Origin: Vanilla planifolia
Taxonomy: Eukaryota > Streptophyta > Magnoliopsida > Asparagales > Orchidaceae
Assembly: GCA_023846275.1 (NCBI GenBank)
Contig: CM043872.1
Location: 29,316,670-29,380,669 of the forward strand
Direction of reading: 5' to 3'
Length of the DNA stretch: 64,000 nt
Both the position numbers and the translations under genes were made by a program. Each line of letters begins with the position of its first letter. Position 1 is the stretch's first letter. Below, piece after piece: positions 26,521 to 39,700 of this stretch. Under the pieces are notes generated by a model. It ran no database searches and had not been told where the DNA came from. It worked only from the letters and a program-made list of their open reading frames with translations.

Positions 26521-27860
26521 CATTAAAAAGAATTAAATTAAAAAATATTAAAAAAATATTGTAATTCAATTTTTAAATTTAATATTTCAAGATAAGATAA
26601 ATATATATTATATCTATAAAAGTTATACTTATTTTTTAAATATCATATCTTCTAAATATTATATTATTTCATCATTTAAGATAACATAAAGAGAGATAAA
26701 TGTTATGCTAATCTTCTTCTGTTTTTTATTTTTCAATAAAATCATATCTTACGTTTTAATATTTTATATCTTTTTATTAAAGTGTATCTTTTTTTTATTA
26801 TGACATTTATAAATATGAAATACATAATCCTTCAACAACAATAAAAGAAACAAGGAAATTTAATTTTGTAGTAAACAAAGGTTTTAATCTTGTGAAAATA
26901 TCATTTTGAAAACCATTTAAACATAATTTAATAATCACAAAATAAATTCTTTAGTATTAAAACTCATCCTAAAAGTTGTTTTGTTTTTTCAACTCTTCGA
27001 CTTAAAGAGAAAGGCTGGACGCCAGCTCGATTTGGAGAAAGCGAGAAACCATTATACAGTACGACACCCCGAACCGGCTCAACGTTTTTACTTAAAACAA
27101 AAACCACATATAACGAACCGGATGGCACCTAAAACCTTTAATAACTTTTAGCTTTTATAAATATAAAATAATAAAGTAATCTTTATTTTAAGCTTAATTT
27201 CTTTTTTTTTTACTCCATTCGTCAATTTTCCAACGACTATCAATTTTTTTATTACAAATAAAGTAATTTTCAAGATGCAATAAAATAATTTAAAATAAAG
27301 CAATTTACTTGGATAAAACACCGTTTAAAAATTATTTTTTAAATACTTGGTTTTATTTGATGCACATCCCGCATGATCCTTTTGATACCGAACAATAAAA
27401 AGAATTTTATTATCCATGAGGATTCTCTCTCCTTTATGCTAGAAAAAAAGGGCTCATTAGGCCGGCGAAACACAACTAGCGTTGTCCCACTTCATATCTT
27501 TTTTTTTTTAAACTGAACAAAAAGTATTTATTATTTGATTAAAAGTGTTTTTAAGAAACAAAATTATTTTTTTAATAAAGCTATGCTAAGAAAAATTTTA
27601 TAAATGTAACTTAATAATATAAAATATGTTATAACATTTGAATCTTTAAAACATGATTTTCAAATCTTCTTTTCTATTCTTATAAATAATTTATGTAAAT
27701 ACTTATATACAAATTTATTTATCAAAGTTGATTTGATCTTAATTTTTCTTATTTTTCATTCAATCATTTTTTTCAAATTATAAAGAGTTTGATTTCTTTT
27801 TTTATAGCTCTTATCCTTAAAATCCCAATATTATGTCTCATGACATCTCATCATATCAAC
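26521..27860. other. AT-rich intergenic DNA, possible decayed LTR
   Basis: This may include the 3' LTR of the copia relic just upstream (26540-26900), but no matching partner is found in the window. A short less AT-rich patch at about 27005-27130 is unrecognised. Confidence 0.35.
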
Positions 27861-28320
<460 letters not shown>

Positions 28321-30469
28321 TGACATATATGGGATAAAGCTACACGATAACACATTTTTTAACATCACTTATTTTTCATATGATATTAATCTTAAAACAA
28401 AAAATTCTTTTATTCACTTTTTTCTTTATCTTTAACATATCATATATGGATTTTTATTTATAAATCAATCATTCTCAATTATGAACATATACACATACAC
28501 ATAATTTAATTCACCTCTTTATTACAGACATACAATAACATATGAAGTTCATTATATAATATTAATTATAAATGAACATAAATATTTGCATATGTCATGT
28601 CATGCTACCTATACAAAATTATTAGTATACAAAACATAAAAGAATAACAATTCATATAAAAATGTTAAATAAATAATTCTATAAAGAATTCACCATTTGC
28701 TTTGTAATTTTTATTAAGTTTATCTACCTAAATCTTCGAGAACTATTTCGATATTTATTTTGCATTTTTTTCATGTTGTGACTCAACCAACTATTGTGGA
28801 TCTTCTCCCTAAAAGTCTGCATAAACCTAACAATAATTTAATAAATTATTTTATATTTTTTATCAAATATTTACTTCGTGATTATTATTATTTATTTATG
28901 ATATAACTAAAAAACTCAAAAATCATAACATGAAAATTAAGGAGTACATAATTTACCTCTTCTTACTACTATAATTCCTAATAATAGTGCTTGAGTAAAT
29001 TTTTTTCTTATTTCATGATAATATAACTCCACAAAATTTTCTTTCGATCTTTTTTTTCAATTGTAATAATAAATTCTATAATACATATACAAATGATAAG
29101 TTTTAGCCAAAATAAATTTCGAGCATCTTTTCTCTTTTCGCTTACTTAACCCCACGATTTGTATCAAAGGGACTCACCTGCATCACTAATAGTCATTGAA
29201 TCTCGCAAGCACCCACAGTCCTTCGCATTATGTGGCTCAATTAAGCTTAATATTAATCTCTACTAATCAAAAAATTGAATAAGCACAAACACTTTATGGG
29301 TTTGAAATATTCACACATAGCAAAAAAATTCTTAACTTAGAGTCACCATCGTCATCGAAGATCACTAGATCCTTCAATCCCGTTCGTCTCTTTGATCTGC
29401 CTAGCTAATCGATTGAAATTTTTAATTAATTAGGTCATCATAATTTTGCTCGACATGTTTTCCTCATGATTTCCCTCTTTCCTCTCGCATTCATCGAGCA
29501 ATTCCTTTGTGAGGCGTTTCTCAGAAGGAGCCGCACGTTGGGTTGAGAGATGGGGAAATTATGGTTATGGGATCTAGAGAGAGAAAAGAGTTTATAAATA
29601 TATAATAGAAATTTAAAGCTATAAATTATTTAATAATTAATATTTATCTTATTTTTTTTTCAACAATTTATAAAAATTCTGAATGGTTTTAAAAACTTGC
29701 AATAAATATATTGTTGGATTTCTCACGATGTATTCTTTTTGAAAATATGTTCACAATCAAATTCTGACATACTTTGTTAGACATGTTTTTTTAGGCATGA
29801 CAATTATTTCATTTTGTTCTATAAAATTTTCTAATAAGTATCCAAGTTATAAATAGCATTAAAGTAATAAAATATGGCTCATTATAATTTTAGATTCATC
29901 TTGCTCTTTCCACATGACATCGAACATGAATTGGTCCACCACCTATGAGCCTGTTATGAATCGAGTTGTGCTTATTGTTACACCCTTGTGTTTGATATGG
30001 GCTTACTTTAAATAAAATTGTTAATATTTAATTAAGTAAAGCCATGAACTTTAAATATCTAAAATAGTGGTTTTCAAGGCTCATGGAGTAATGACAAGCT
30101 TCAAGGAAATTAAAAACATGCACTAAAGTTCATACTTTATTTTTTTTTTATTTTTCTTAAATTTGATATGTCCAAATTTTGAGATGATGTGACACGTTAG
30201 TAGTATTAATATTTAAAAATGTTATAAAATTAATAATTATTGAATTTTGATTTTTGGGCCAAGCTTTATTAACAAAAAGTATAAACATTGGTATTTGATT
30301 TTTTAAAATTATTTAAGAATTATTTTTCACGAATTTCTTTTCATAGTCATTTAGAAAACTTATAATGCTATGATAATATAAAATTATTTTGGTATACTTA
30401 TATTAAATATTTTGGCACAAAAATTCTCACAAGACACCTTAAAACAACGTTACTCACAGGAATTCTCAC
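28321..30469. other. AT-rich intergenic DNA
   Basis: No supported gene. A less AT-rich stretch at 29120-29560 reads as open on the minus strand for about 30-50 codons in more than one frame but matches nothing I recognise. Confidence 0.4.
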
Positions 30470-31380
30470 TGTAGTATTGGGCAGGTCGACCCGACCACTG
30501 GCCCGTCCAGGCTTTTAGAAATTAAAATATATATATAAACATAAAAATTGGTGGCCTGGACTGACCCGGAAGGGGAGCCTATAGTCCAAACGAATTCAGG
30601 CCGCAGGAAACGACGAAAGGGGCACAACTACTTCAGGCCGCTGGCGATGTTGAAGGGAACCTAGCAAATTCATCCGTGTTTGGGCCCAAATCGATTGGTA
30701 GCTGCTTTTCGTCCGTTATCCAAACGGCTAGTTGATTTTAAGAGCCCTTGGGACTGATTTTAGAGCTTAAATTTAAGCTCTATAAATAGGGAATGATGAA
30801 GAACTTCTAGTGATGACATTTGCTAATATCCCAAAGGTTTCATATCATGATTTCAAGCAAAATCAAGTGAATACGGTGCTTCCAATTTCATAAAGAGAAA
30901 GTGGCAAGAAGGATTCCAAAATTAGAGGTTTTTGCTTCAACAATCTTTCAATCTCTATTCATCTTTTTTTCGGTCGTGTGTGCCTCCTATTTCTCTTAAA
31001 GTTATTTTAAGTTTTGCCAATTTTTGTATTCTTTTCTTTTGGGGTAAGTGTATCCCGGCATTGTGCAAAAGCCCGGGGTTTGAGTTGAGCCCAGAAAAAC
31101 TCGAGTTGGTTCGGGATTAGCCGTAGGAAAAATCCCAAGTAGGTTTGAAGTGAACCGTACGAAAAACCTCACTTGTAATTTGGTAATTTTAGTGTTGTTT
31201 TTCCCAACACTGGTTGGGGGTGAATGTAGGCTCGATTTTGAGTCGAACCACCTTAAAAGTCTTTTGTGTTCTATTTCTTTTTATTCGTGCTTGAAAGATT
31301 TAATTTTTAATTGAAACCAAAAATCAAAAGAAAATTTTATTTATCACAATTCACCCCCCCCTCTTGTGGGATTTTCTTAA
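30470..31380 (+). repeat. LTR-like block (solo or orphan LTR)
   Basis: The block has the layout of a retrotransposon LTR: a GC-richer U3-like part, CTCTATAAATAGG (TATA) near 30779-30791, then a long leader ending in CACAATTCACCCCCCCCTCT-type sequence near 31345-31366, which resembles the 3' end of SIRE/Maximus-class copia LTRs as I remember them. It does not match the LTR at 34378-34755, so it is not the partner of the relic that follows. Exact ends are uncertain. Confidence 0.5.
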
Positions 31381-31439
31381 ACACAAAGAACTTCAATGCT
31401 TATAGGAAATAATGCATTATACAGAATTGTTGTGTCGAA

Positions 31440-34400
31440 ACTGTTAGGATGAAGATATTTTATAGATATGTTTCACGATTGGTGAGGTCAAACACATTTG
31501 AAATCTAAAGAGGAATCTTATATCTCTCTCTTAACACACTAGACTGTAAAAGTTATCGATACATCAGAGAAGATAGAGCTATCAGAGTTGTTCACGGTAC
31601 TCTGGTGATAATAAAAGAGAAGAAGGCCAATAGTAGATTTTACATTTTTGAAAGATCTATTATGATAAGAGTAGTAGCAGTATTATTCATTTTAGATGCT
31701 AACATTTTAAAGTTATGGCATATGTGATTGAGACACATGAATGAGTGAGGTCCGATTGAAAAAAATAAAAAATACTTGTTTTCTAGAGATATGATTGGAA
31801 AGCTTGAGATTTATGAGCAGTGTACTATAAGTAAATATAGAAGAACAAGTTTTAGTCCTAGAAAAACATAGAACCGAAGAGATTTTAGATTACGTTCCTT
31901 CAAATTTATAAGGTCCATCTCAACAGCCATCCAACATTGGTGCCAGATACTTACTGACTTTCATTAATAATTACTCAATGAAGGTATAAGCTTTCATTTT
32001 GAAAGAAAATTCTATTATCTTTTAGATTTTTATCCAACAGAAGACACTTATTGAGAATTAGATAGGAAAAATCATAAAGTATCTTCAAACTAATAATAGG
32101 TTGTAGTTTTGTTCTAGTGAATTCAATAAAATTTATAGAAAAAAGACATTGTTAGGCATAAAACTTGTGCATGCACTCATCAACAAAATGGTATCTCTCA
32201 GAGATATAACCAAACTATTCTTGAGATGGCTAGATACATGTTATTTATTATAGGTCTTTCAAAATTATTCTTGACAGTAGCATATTCCATAGCCTATCAT
32301 GTCATCAATATTTCATCTCACATAGCTTTAGACATGATAATGCCTATAGAGATTTGGTCATGTAAATCTTTTGATTATTCTCAGTTACAATTTTTTTGTT
32401 GTGTTGTTTACTCGTATTGTAGATAATGAAAATTGGACTATGTTTAAGAAATGTGTCTTTCTTAATTATGCTCGAGAAGGCGAGAAAAAAACTGTAGATT
32501 TTGATATCCTTTTGAATTTAAATTGATAATTAATAGAGATGTTGTGTTTGGTGAAAGATTTATTTTAAATGTTTTTATATAATCTACTATTATTTGTGAT
32601 GATGCTGTTAATAGTAATCCATATGGAATAAAAATTAGGATTCATTTAGATTATATACCAGAAGATGCATAGGTTGTTGAAGATGATCGAGCTCCACAGG
32701 AATGATAATCGTATACCATTGGAATTGATCAAGAAAGAAGGGTGATCAAACCTCCAAAGAGATACGTAGATGTTGATTTGGTTGCATATGCTTTGTCTAT
32801 TGCTCAAAACACGAGTTTGAGTAGCGAGCCTTGTACTTATTCAAAGATAGCTACTTTTGAAAATTCAAGAGATTGACTATTAACTATGCAGAAAGAGATC
32901 AAGCTCTTACATAAAAATAAAACTTGGGATTTGACAAAGTTTTCAACTAGTAAGAAGGATATTAAATATAAGTGGGTGTTCAAGAAAAAATATGTTACTC
33001 CAAGTGTTGAGAAAGACAAGTTCAAGGTTCAGTTTGTAGCCATGGAATATTGATAAATTAAAGGTATTAATTTTATCGATATCTTTACACCTATAATAAA
33101 GCAGACATCGATTAGAATTTTATCTTATTTGGTTATTCTGAATACTTAGAGTTAGGGCAACTAGATTTTAAGATTACTTTCTTATACAAAAACCTAAAAA
33201 TAGAAATATACATAAAGCAACATGAGAGTTTTGTTTGTAAAAGTAAAGAAGACAATGTATATAGATTAAAGAAGTCTCTATATAGTTTGAAATAGTCTCC
33301 GAGATGGTGATAAATTGATCTTTCTTATACTTGGTTGCTTTATGTGGATGACATGCTTATTGCAACAAAGAGTTAGACTTATGTTGAGAACTTAAAAGGA
33401 CTTCTCAGATAGGAGTTTGACATGAAAGACTTGAGAGCAATAAGGAAGATACTTGGGATGGAGATCACGAGAGATAGGAAGAAAAAGATACTTTTTTTCT
33501 CAAAATGACTACATTAGGAAGGTGCTTTAGAGATTTAAGATGAAATAAGCTAGACCTATTCCTACACCTTTGACCACTCATTTGAAGTTGTCCAAAGATT
33601 TGTTTAGACATTAAAGACGAGGCAGAATATATGCAGTATGTTCTTTGCATGAATGCAGCAGCTGGTACATTGATGTATGCAATGGTTTGCACTCAACTTG
33701 ATTTGACACATGTAATTAGTGTTGTTAGTAGGTATATGGCTAATCAAGATAAATAATATTATGAGTCTATTAAGTAGATTTTGAGTTACTTATGAAATAC
33801 TATTGACACTTATCTTATATTTTGAAAGAAATATTTCAAGACTGAAATGTTATATTGACTTAGACTATAAATGTGACTATAATAAAAGAATATCCTTTAT
33901 AGGATATGTCTTCACTCTTTGGGATTATGTTATTAATTAGATCAATTTTATAAAACTTAGTTGTGCTGTCTACTATAAAAGTAGTGTATATGATAATTAC
34001 TAATGTTGTGAAAGAAGCTATCTCGCTATGATGTCTGTTGCGAGAGCTGAGAGGGATTAATAGATTAATCACCATATTTTCTGACAATCATAGTATTATA
34101 TGCTTATCCAAGGATTAGATGTTTCATGAGAAAACGATGTATATCGATATTAGGTACCACTTTACTCGTGACAAAATTGAGGTTGGAGATGTAGCTATTC
34201 AAAAGATCAGCACTTTGGTGAATCTTGTAGACATTATGACTTCAAGTAATCAAATTCAAACTTTTTATGGACTTGTTTAATATCATCTGATTCATGGAGA
34301 CACGTTTTGAAGAGTTGAGTTTTGCAATGCTTTGGTTGACTTTAATTTAAGAAGAAATGTAGGTCAATGTGGAGATTTGTTGATATTATATGTGATTTTG

Positions 34401-34755
34401 AATTTTTAAAATTAAAATTAAAATATATCCTAAAATATGTAATAAAATATGATGGGTAAGATAATTATTGATAGAAAAAATAAATTAAAAAATATTATGG
34501 ACGTGATAACTTTTAATTGAAAAAATAAAGTAGGTGTTGTTATGATAATGTATTTATAAATATCATGTTGGCTTAAGATTTTAATAGTCATTTTTGGGTC
34601 ATTTTATGTGTAGTATTTTTTTTTCTTTGAAATTCTCTTGTAATTCTCAATTATAGTAAATTCTTTTACTTGTTCTCTCCCATGTTTTTTCCCATTTAGA
34701 TTTTTCACATGAATCTGTGTGTCATTTTGATTTGATTTGATCTGATTTTGTAACA
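31440..34755 (+). pseudogene. Decayed Tnt1-like copia element lacking gag
   Basis: Stops and frameshifts are frequent, but the pol order is readable. From 31440: a GAG-pre-integrase block (HGTLVIIKEKK, near 31590) and a LWHM...HMNE zinc-binding start near 31714. The integrase core is at 31940-32230 (YLLTFINNYS; a decayed PQQNG at about 32175). The reverse-transcriptase start is at 32760-33110 (WVFKKKY, FKVQFVAM), the LYVDDMLIA block is near 33340-33360, and RNase H runs to about 34270. The sequence GTGGAGATTTG at 34370 resembles a polypurine tract, followed by a TG-start LTR-like block (34378-34755). Gag and protease are not found, so the 5' end is missing or replaced. Confidence 0.8.
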
Positions 34756-35708
34756 AATTTAACCTATAATTTTAAATTTTTAATAAATAAATGTCAATTC
34801 TTAATTTAACATATTTTTTTAAACAAATATTAATTGTTTGAATAGAATTCTAGTTTACTCTCCAAAGTAATGAATGTTAATAATTTATTACTCACATATT
34901 TTTTATGAAGAATATGAGAATTTAGATCATTATACTTATCCTTGGATATTGTTTTATAAACCATGTGATACGTGTCTACCATAATCTATACATTATCATC
35001 ATCCAAGTGGTAGTCGGAAAAATTATGGTGGTTATTGATAAATAAATAATTAAATATTTTTTAATCATACATTATTAGTTAAAGTCATAGATCATCACTG
35101 TGTTTTATTTGAGATGCCTTTGATGGTCAATAATTTTGATATTTTATTTAAATATTATGACTATTCTAAACAAGTTTTTGTGTTCATAAATGCAAATTGT
35201 AGATCCTCAATAGATTTGATTTTCAAAATCAAACGATACACCACTTTCAATATTGCATTAAAGGATATCCCAACCATCATAAGAATTGACTTGACACAAA
35301 TTCAAGAAAAAGAAAGAGAAAGAAGAAATAGTTATAAAAGGAGAAGGAAGAAAAGAAAGAGAAGAAGAAAAAAAAATGAGGAGAAAAATAAAAATAATAA
35401 TAACAAATATTAAAATAGAACACAAGAAGGCTATTATTGCATCAGATATAGCAGAGAAAAATACAAATTACATATGATGCAATAAGAAGTAACCTAACAA
35501 CTCAGTTTATAATTAACTAAAATAATCATAATAGATTGAAAATGTTACAGAGATCACATGAACTTCTCTTGTTTGCAATTGCAGGCTCACCCTTAAAAAT
35601 CCAAACAGTTAAAAGTAATAAACTTTTTATATTTCCTTCTTAATGAATTTTTTATGTCGAAAACAAATAGCTTCATCTGCAACAAATTGAAACAGAAAGA
35701 TAGCTCCA
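34756..35708. other. Intergenic DNA with purine-rich tract
   Basis: AT-rich. At 35300-35400 the plus strand is almost pure A and G, encoding only Lys/Arg/Glu-rich low-complexity sequence in the frame 35114-35413. It is probably not a gene. Confidence 0.45.
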
Positions 35709-35924
35709 TCAGCCGTCAGTAGATGATCTGATCGACGCTCCCTCGAAGCCGCGGCTAAGCGGGTACGACACCCGGCTGTTGGACGAACAGACCTCCCCGG
35801 CGTTCCAACGTGATCGTTGATGCAGGGCGCACCTGCAGTACCGATGGTATGGCCGCCGTTGAACCTCCGTCTCGCCGGACGAGATGCAGTGCAGCCATCC
35901 CCGAAACCACGCAGCCAGGCTCAT
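35709..35924 (-). CDS. Possible small single-exon gene, 71 residues
   Basis: The minus-strand frame starts with MSLAAWFRGWLHC and ends with VSYPLSRGFEGASI plus a short tail. It is markedly GC-rich between AT-rich flanks, like the confident coding exons in this window. A TATA element lies about 60 bp upstream on the same strand, and the ATG follows a short leader. The C-terminal VSYPL-R...EG pattern resembles small plant proteins ending in a Tyr-Pro-x-x-Arg-x-x-x-Glu-Gly block that I recall but cannot name. There are three Cys residues in the first half (positions 13, 31 and 33) and no signal peptide or membrane segment. Function unknown. It could instead be a decayed exon of a larger gene. 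Confidence 0.5.
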   Translation of the reverse strand: MSLAAWFRGWLHCISSGETEVQRRPYHRYCRCALHQRSRWNAGEVCSSNSRVSYPLSRGFEGASIRSSTDG

Positions 35925-35982
35925 TTCTGTGCTAAGATGTCTCTCTTCTCTCTGAGTTTCCTCTCTCTTAATTACCCATTGG

Positions 35983-35988
35983 TTTATA
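35983..35988 (-). promoter_or_regulatory. TATA box of the 71-residue gene
   Basis: TATAAA on the minus strand, 59-64 bp before the ATG at 35924, in the context CTCTATAAACC. The position is right for a short leader. Inferred from motif and spacing. Confidence 0.4.
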
Positions 35989-36331
35989 GAGGTGCATCAC
36001 TTTCAAGTGGGGAAGAATTCTTGCGAACATATATTATTATTAAATGCAACATTCTTGACCAAACTTCTATTTTGTTCAATTAAATGTGGAAAACCGGTCA
36101 AAAGTCTGCATTCTTAGGAGTTTAAAGCTTAGCTACCGTCAATGGATTTCTATCAATCATTATAAGTCTCGTTTATAGAGAACGGAAGAGAAAATCGGTA
36201 GTTCAAACTTGTTCTGTTGACCAGCGACAACGACGATAAGGAGAACTGGATGCCAAATTGTCTTCTGGTGGCCAACGGCATAATTTATTTAATTTTTTAT
36301 TTAATCCACGTTTACGAATAGGGACATGCAG

Positions 36332-36336
36332 ATTCT
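36332..36336. repeat. Target-site duplication, left copy
   Basis: ATTCT directly before the 5' LTR; the same five bases follow the 3' LTR at 41133-41137. A perfect 5-bp duplication is the normal footprint of copia integrase. Confidence 0.95.
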
Positions 36337-36687
36337 TGTTAGCAAACTTTAAGTTTTTTAAATGTTTGGTTAGCACTTTTTAAGTGCTTATTAGCATTTT
36401 TTAAGGAGTTGTTAGTACTTTTTAAACATGGTTAGTATCTTTTAAGTATTTTGAGGATTTTTAGGGATTTTAAGTATCTTGAAGATTTTTAGGGATTAGA
36501 AACAAACTTTTGAATTATGAGAAAAGATTTGGGAGATTAGATATGTTTTTTTTGCTATAAATAGATGTAAGTGTTGTTTTGTTATAATGCAATTTTGATG
36601 AATAAAAGTTTCTTAGCTATTCTCTTCTTCTTCCTTAAGTCTTTCTTTGCAATTTCCCAATTTCTCCCTTCTCTTTTATTTCCATCA
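36337..36687 (+). repeat. 5' LTR
   Basis: Starts TGTTAGCAAAC and ends TTTCCATCA (TG...CA termini). It carries TATAAATA at 36556-36563 and AATAAA at 36601-36606, which places transcription start and polyadenylation in the last third. U3 contains short repeated motifs around GTTAG(C/T)A(C/T)TTTTTAA. Confidence 0.96.
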
Positions 36688-36690
36688 AAG

Positions 36691-36702
36691 TGGTATCAGA
36701 GC
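36691..36702 (+). other. Primer-binding site
   Basis: TGGTATCAGAGC, three bases after the 5' LTR, is complementary to the 3' end of the plant initiator tRNA-Met and is the usual minus-strand primer site of copia elements. Confidence 0.95.
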
Positions 36703-36778
36703 TAAGGAAGTAGATCGAACGCCGCAGCGTCGAAGGGAGAAGAGCAAAGTTTTCTTTAAAGAGTGTTGTTCATTTACA

Positions 36779-39700
36779 ATGTCGGGAATTATGCAACAAG
36801 TCATTCCCAGATTGATGAACGACAACTATGATAATTGGTGCATCCAATTTAAGGCCCTTCTTGGCTCGCAAGACCTTTGGGAGATTGTTATCGATGGCTT
36901 TGATGAATCAGATGCTACTGAAGCGGAGAAGAAATTGTTGAAAGAAAATCAGAGAAAAGACAAAAAGGCATTGTTCTTGATATATCAAGGACTTGATGAA
37001 GTCACTTTTGAGAAAGTTGTAGAAGCGACTACAAGCAAAGAGGTTTGGAGTAAACTCAACACAATCTTCAAAGGTGTTGAACGGGTGAAGCGTGTACGGC
37101 TTCAAATCCTTAGGGGTGATTTTGAGCAAGCAAAGATGAATGAAAATGAGACTATCTCAGATTATATCTCACGATTGATTGCTATTGTGAATTTGATGAA
37201 GAGAAATGGAGAACAAATTGACGACGTACGTGTCATTGAAAAGGTACTTCGTTCTTTAACTCCTATGTTTGAGCATGTGGTAACCGCAATTGAAGAATCT
37301 AAAGATATATGTAGTTTATCTATTGAAGAGCTAATGGGTTCTTTACAAGTGCATGAGCAAAGACTAAAGAAAAAAGCTGAAGTTACACCTATTGATCAAG
37401 CATTAGAGTCAAAACTAAATTTGAAGGAAGACAATACATTGAAGAAAGAGAATTCAAATTCAAGAGGAAGAGGACAAGGTTCATATAGAGGACGTGGAAG
37501 AGGTCGTTTCCAAAACAGATCTCAACAGAAATTTAATCAATCTTACACTCAACACGGGCATGGAAGAAATAATTCTTCTCGAGGTCGAGGACAAGGTAGA
37601 AATATTGAATGTTACAATTGTCATAAATTTGGTCATTATGCTTCTGATTGTTGGCATAAGAATAGTCAATCAAATTATGTTGAAACATCGAAAGAAGAGT
37701 CAATATCTTTATTGGCTGAAAAAGAGGGCAACGAAAAAGAAGATGTATGGTTTCTTGATTCAGGAGCAAGCAACCATATGTGTGGAAAAAGACATCTATT
37801 TGAGTCAATTGAAAATATGCAAGCAAGTGTGAGTCTTGGAGACTCATCAAAGTTGAAAGTTGAAGGCAAAGGTAATATAAAACTTTACAAAGAGAATGGG
37901 TTTCCAATTATTATTTCAGATGCATATTTTATTCCTGATATGAAAAGTAATATCCTTAGCCTTGGGCAATTAATTGAGAAAGGATATATTATACATATGG
38001 AGAATGGTTATCTTCTTTTGCAAGATTCAAAGGGAAGGAATATTACCAAAGTGAAGATGTCGACAAATCGCATGTTTCCTCTTCAATTAAAATCAACAAG
38101 TGAAGTTTGTTATCTTGGGCATCTTTCAAATGATTCTTTGAAATGGCATCTAAGGTATGGTCACCTTAACTTTGGAGGTTTAAAATTATTGGCAAAAGAA
38201 GGAATGGTGAAAGGTCTTCCTTTATTGGATGATCCAAACCATATATGTGAAGCTTGTATACTTGGAAAGCAACATCGTCTACCATTTTCGAAGAATAACA
38301 CTTGGAGAGCTAAAAGGCCATTACAGCTTATTCATACAGATATTTGTGGTCCATTGGTGCCATTATCAAATGGAGGTAACAAGTATTTTATTACTTTCAT
38401 AGATGATTTCAGTAGAAAAATGTGGACATATTTTATTAAGGAGAAATCTGCTGCTATCTCCATATTTAAAGAGTTCAAATGCAAGGTTGAAAAAGAGAGT
38501 GGATTATTTATTCAATGCCTTAGATCTGATAGAGGTGGTGAATACACTTCAAATGAATTTATTCAATTATGTAAGCAAGAAGGCATACGACATCAATTTA
38601 CCACTAGTTATACTCCACAACAAAATGGAGTAGCTGAAAGAAGAAATCGTACTATCCTTGATATGACAAGGACAATGATGAGAGAGAGGAATATGCCAAA
38701 AGAATTTTGGGCAGAAGCAGTTGCATGTTCAACTTATCTGTTGAATCGATGTCCTACTAAAGCTGTGCGTTATATGACTCCACAAGAAGCTTGGAGTGGA
38801 TATACACCAAGTGTTTCTCATTTTCGAATATTTGGTTGTATTGCATATGCACAGGTACCTAATGCAACAAGGAAGAAATTAGATGATAAAGGTGAAAAAT
38901 ACATATTCATTGGGTACAGCGAGGAGTCAAAAGCCTACAAACTCTACAATCCTTTAACCAAAAAAGTATTCATTAGTCGTGATGTTGTGTTTGTAGAAGA
39001 AGATACTTGGAAGTGGACGGAAGAGAATGATGATAAAACTATCACGCTTGGGCAAGAAGAAGAAATTCAAAATCAACAAACTCATGATTTGAATTCTCCA
39101 ACAAGTTCTCCCTCAAGATCAACTATTATGCAAAAGAAAACACATCCTATTGACTCAAGCAAAAAGATGAAAAGTTTACAAGAGATATATGAGCAAACGT
39201 CCCAATATTCTAACTTATTCTGTTATTTTGCTGATTATGAACCTATTTCTTTTGATGAAGCAGTGCAAGATATAAATTGGCAAAAAGCTATGGATGAAGA
39301 AATAGCATCTATAGAAAAGAATAATACATGGGAGTTGGTTGAACTCCCTCCTCAAAAGAAACCCATAGGAGTTAAATGGGTTTACAAGATCAAGCATAAA
39401 GCAGATGGAACAGTGGATCGATACAAGGCAAGACTTGTGGCAAAAGGTTTTAAACAAAAATATGGTATAGACTACAACGAGGTATTTGCTCCAGTTGCTC
39501 GATTTGATACAATGAAGTTGATTTTAGCACTTGCAGCACATCATGGATGGAAGGTATGTCAACTTGATGTTAAATCGGCATTTTTGAATGGAGTTTTAGA
39601 AGAAGAAGTTTATATTGATCAACCTGAAGGTTACAAAATTGTGAATAATCCACATAAAGTCTATCGTTTGAAAAAGGCTTTATATGGATTGAAACAAGCA

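Noticed and set aside
35114-35413. 99-codon frame ending in Lys/Arg/Glu repeats
   Set aside because: Low-complexity purine tract, with no homologous domain visible.
36647-36778. Upstream extension of the copia polyprotein into the LTR
   Set aside because: It would start before the primer-binding site and inside the LTR. The ATG at 36779 gives the normal gag start.
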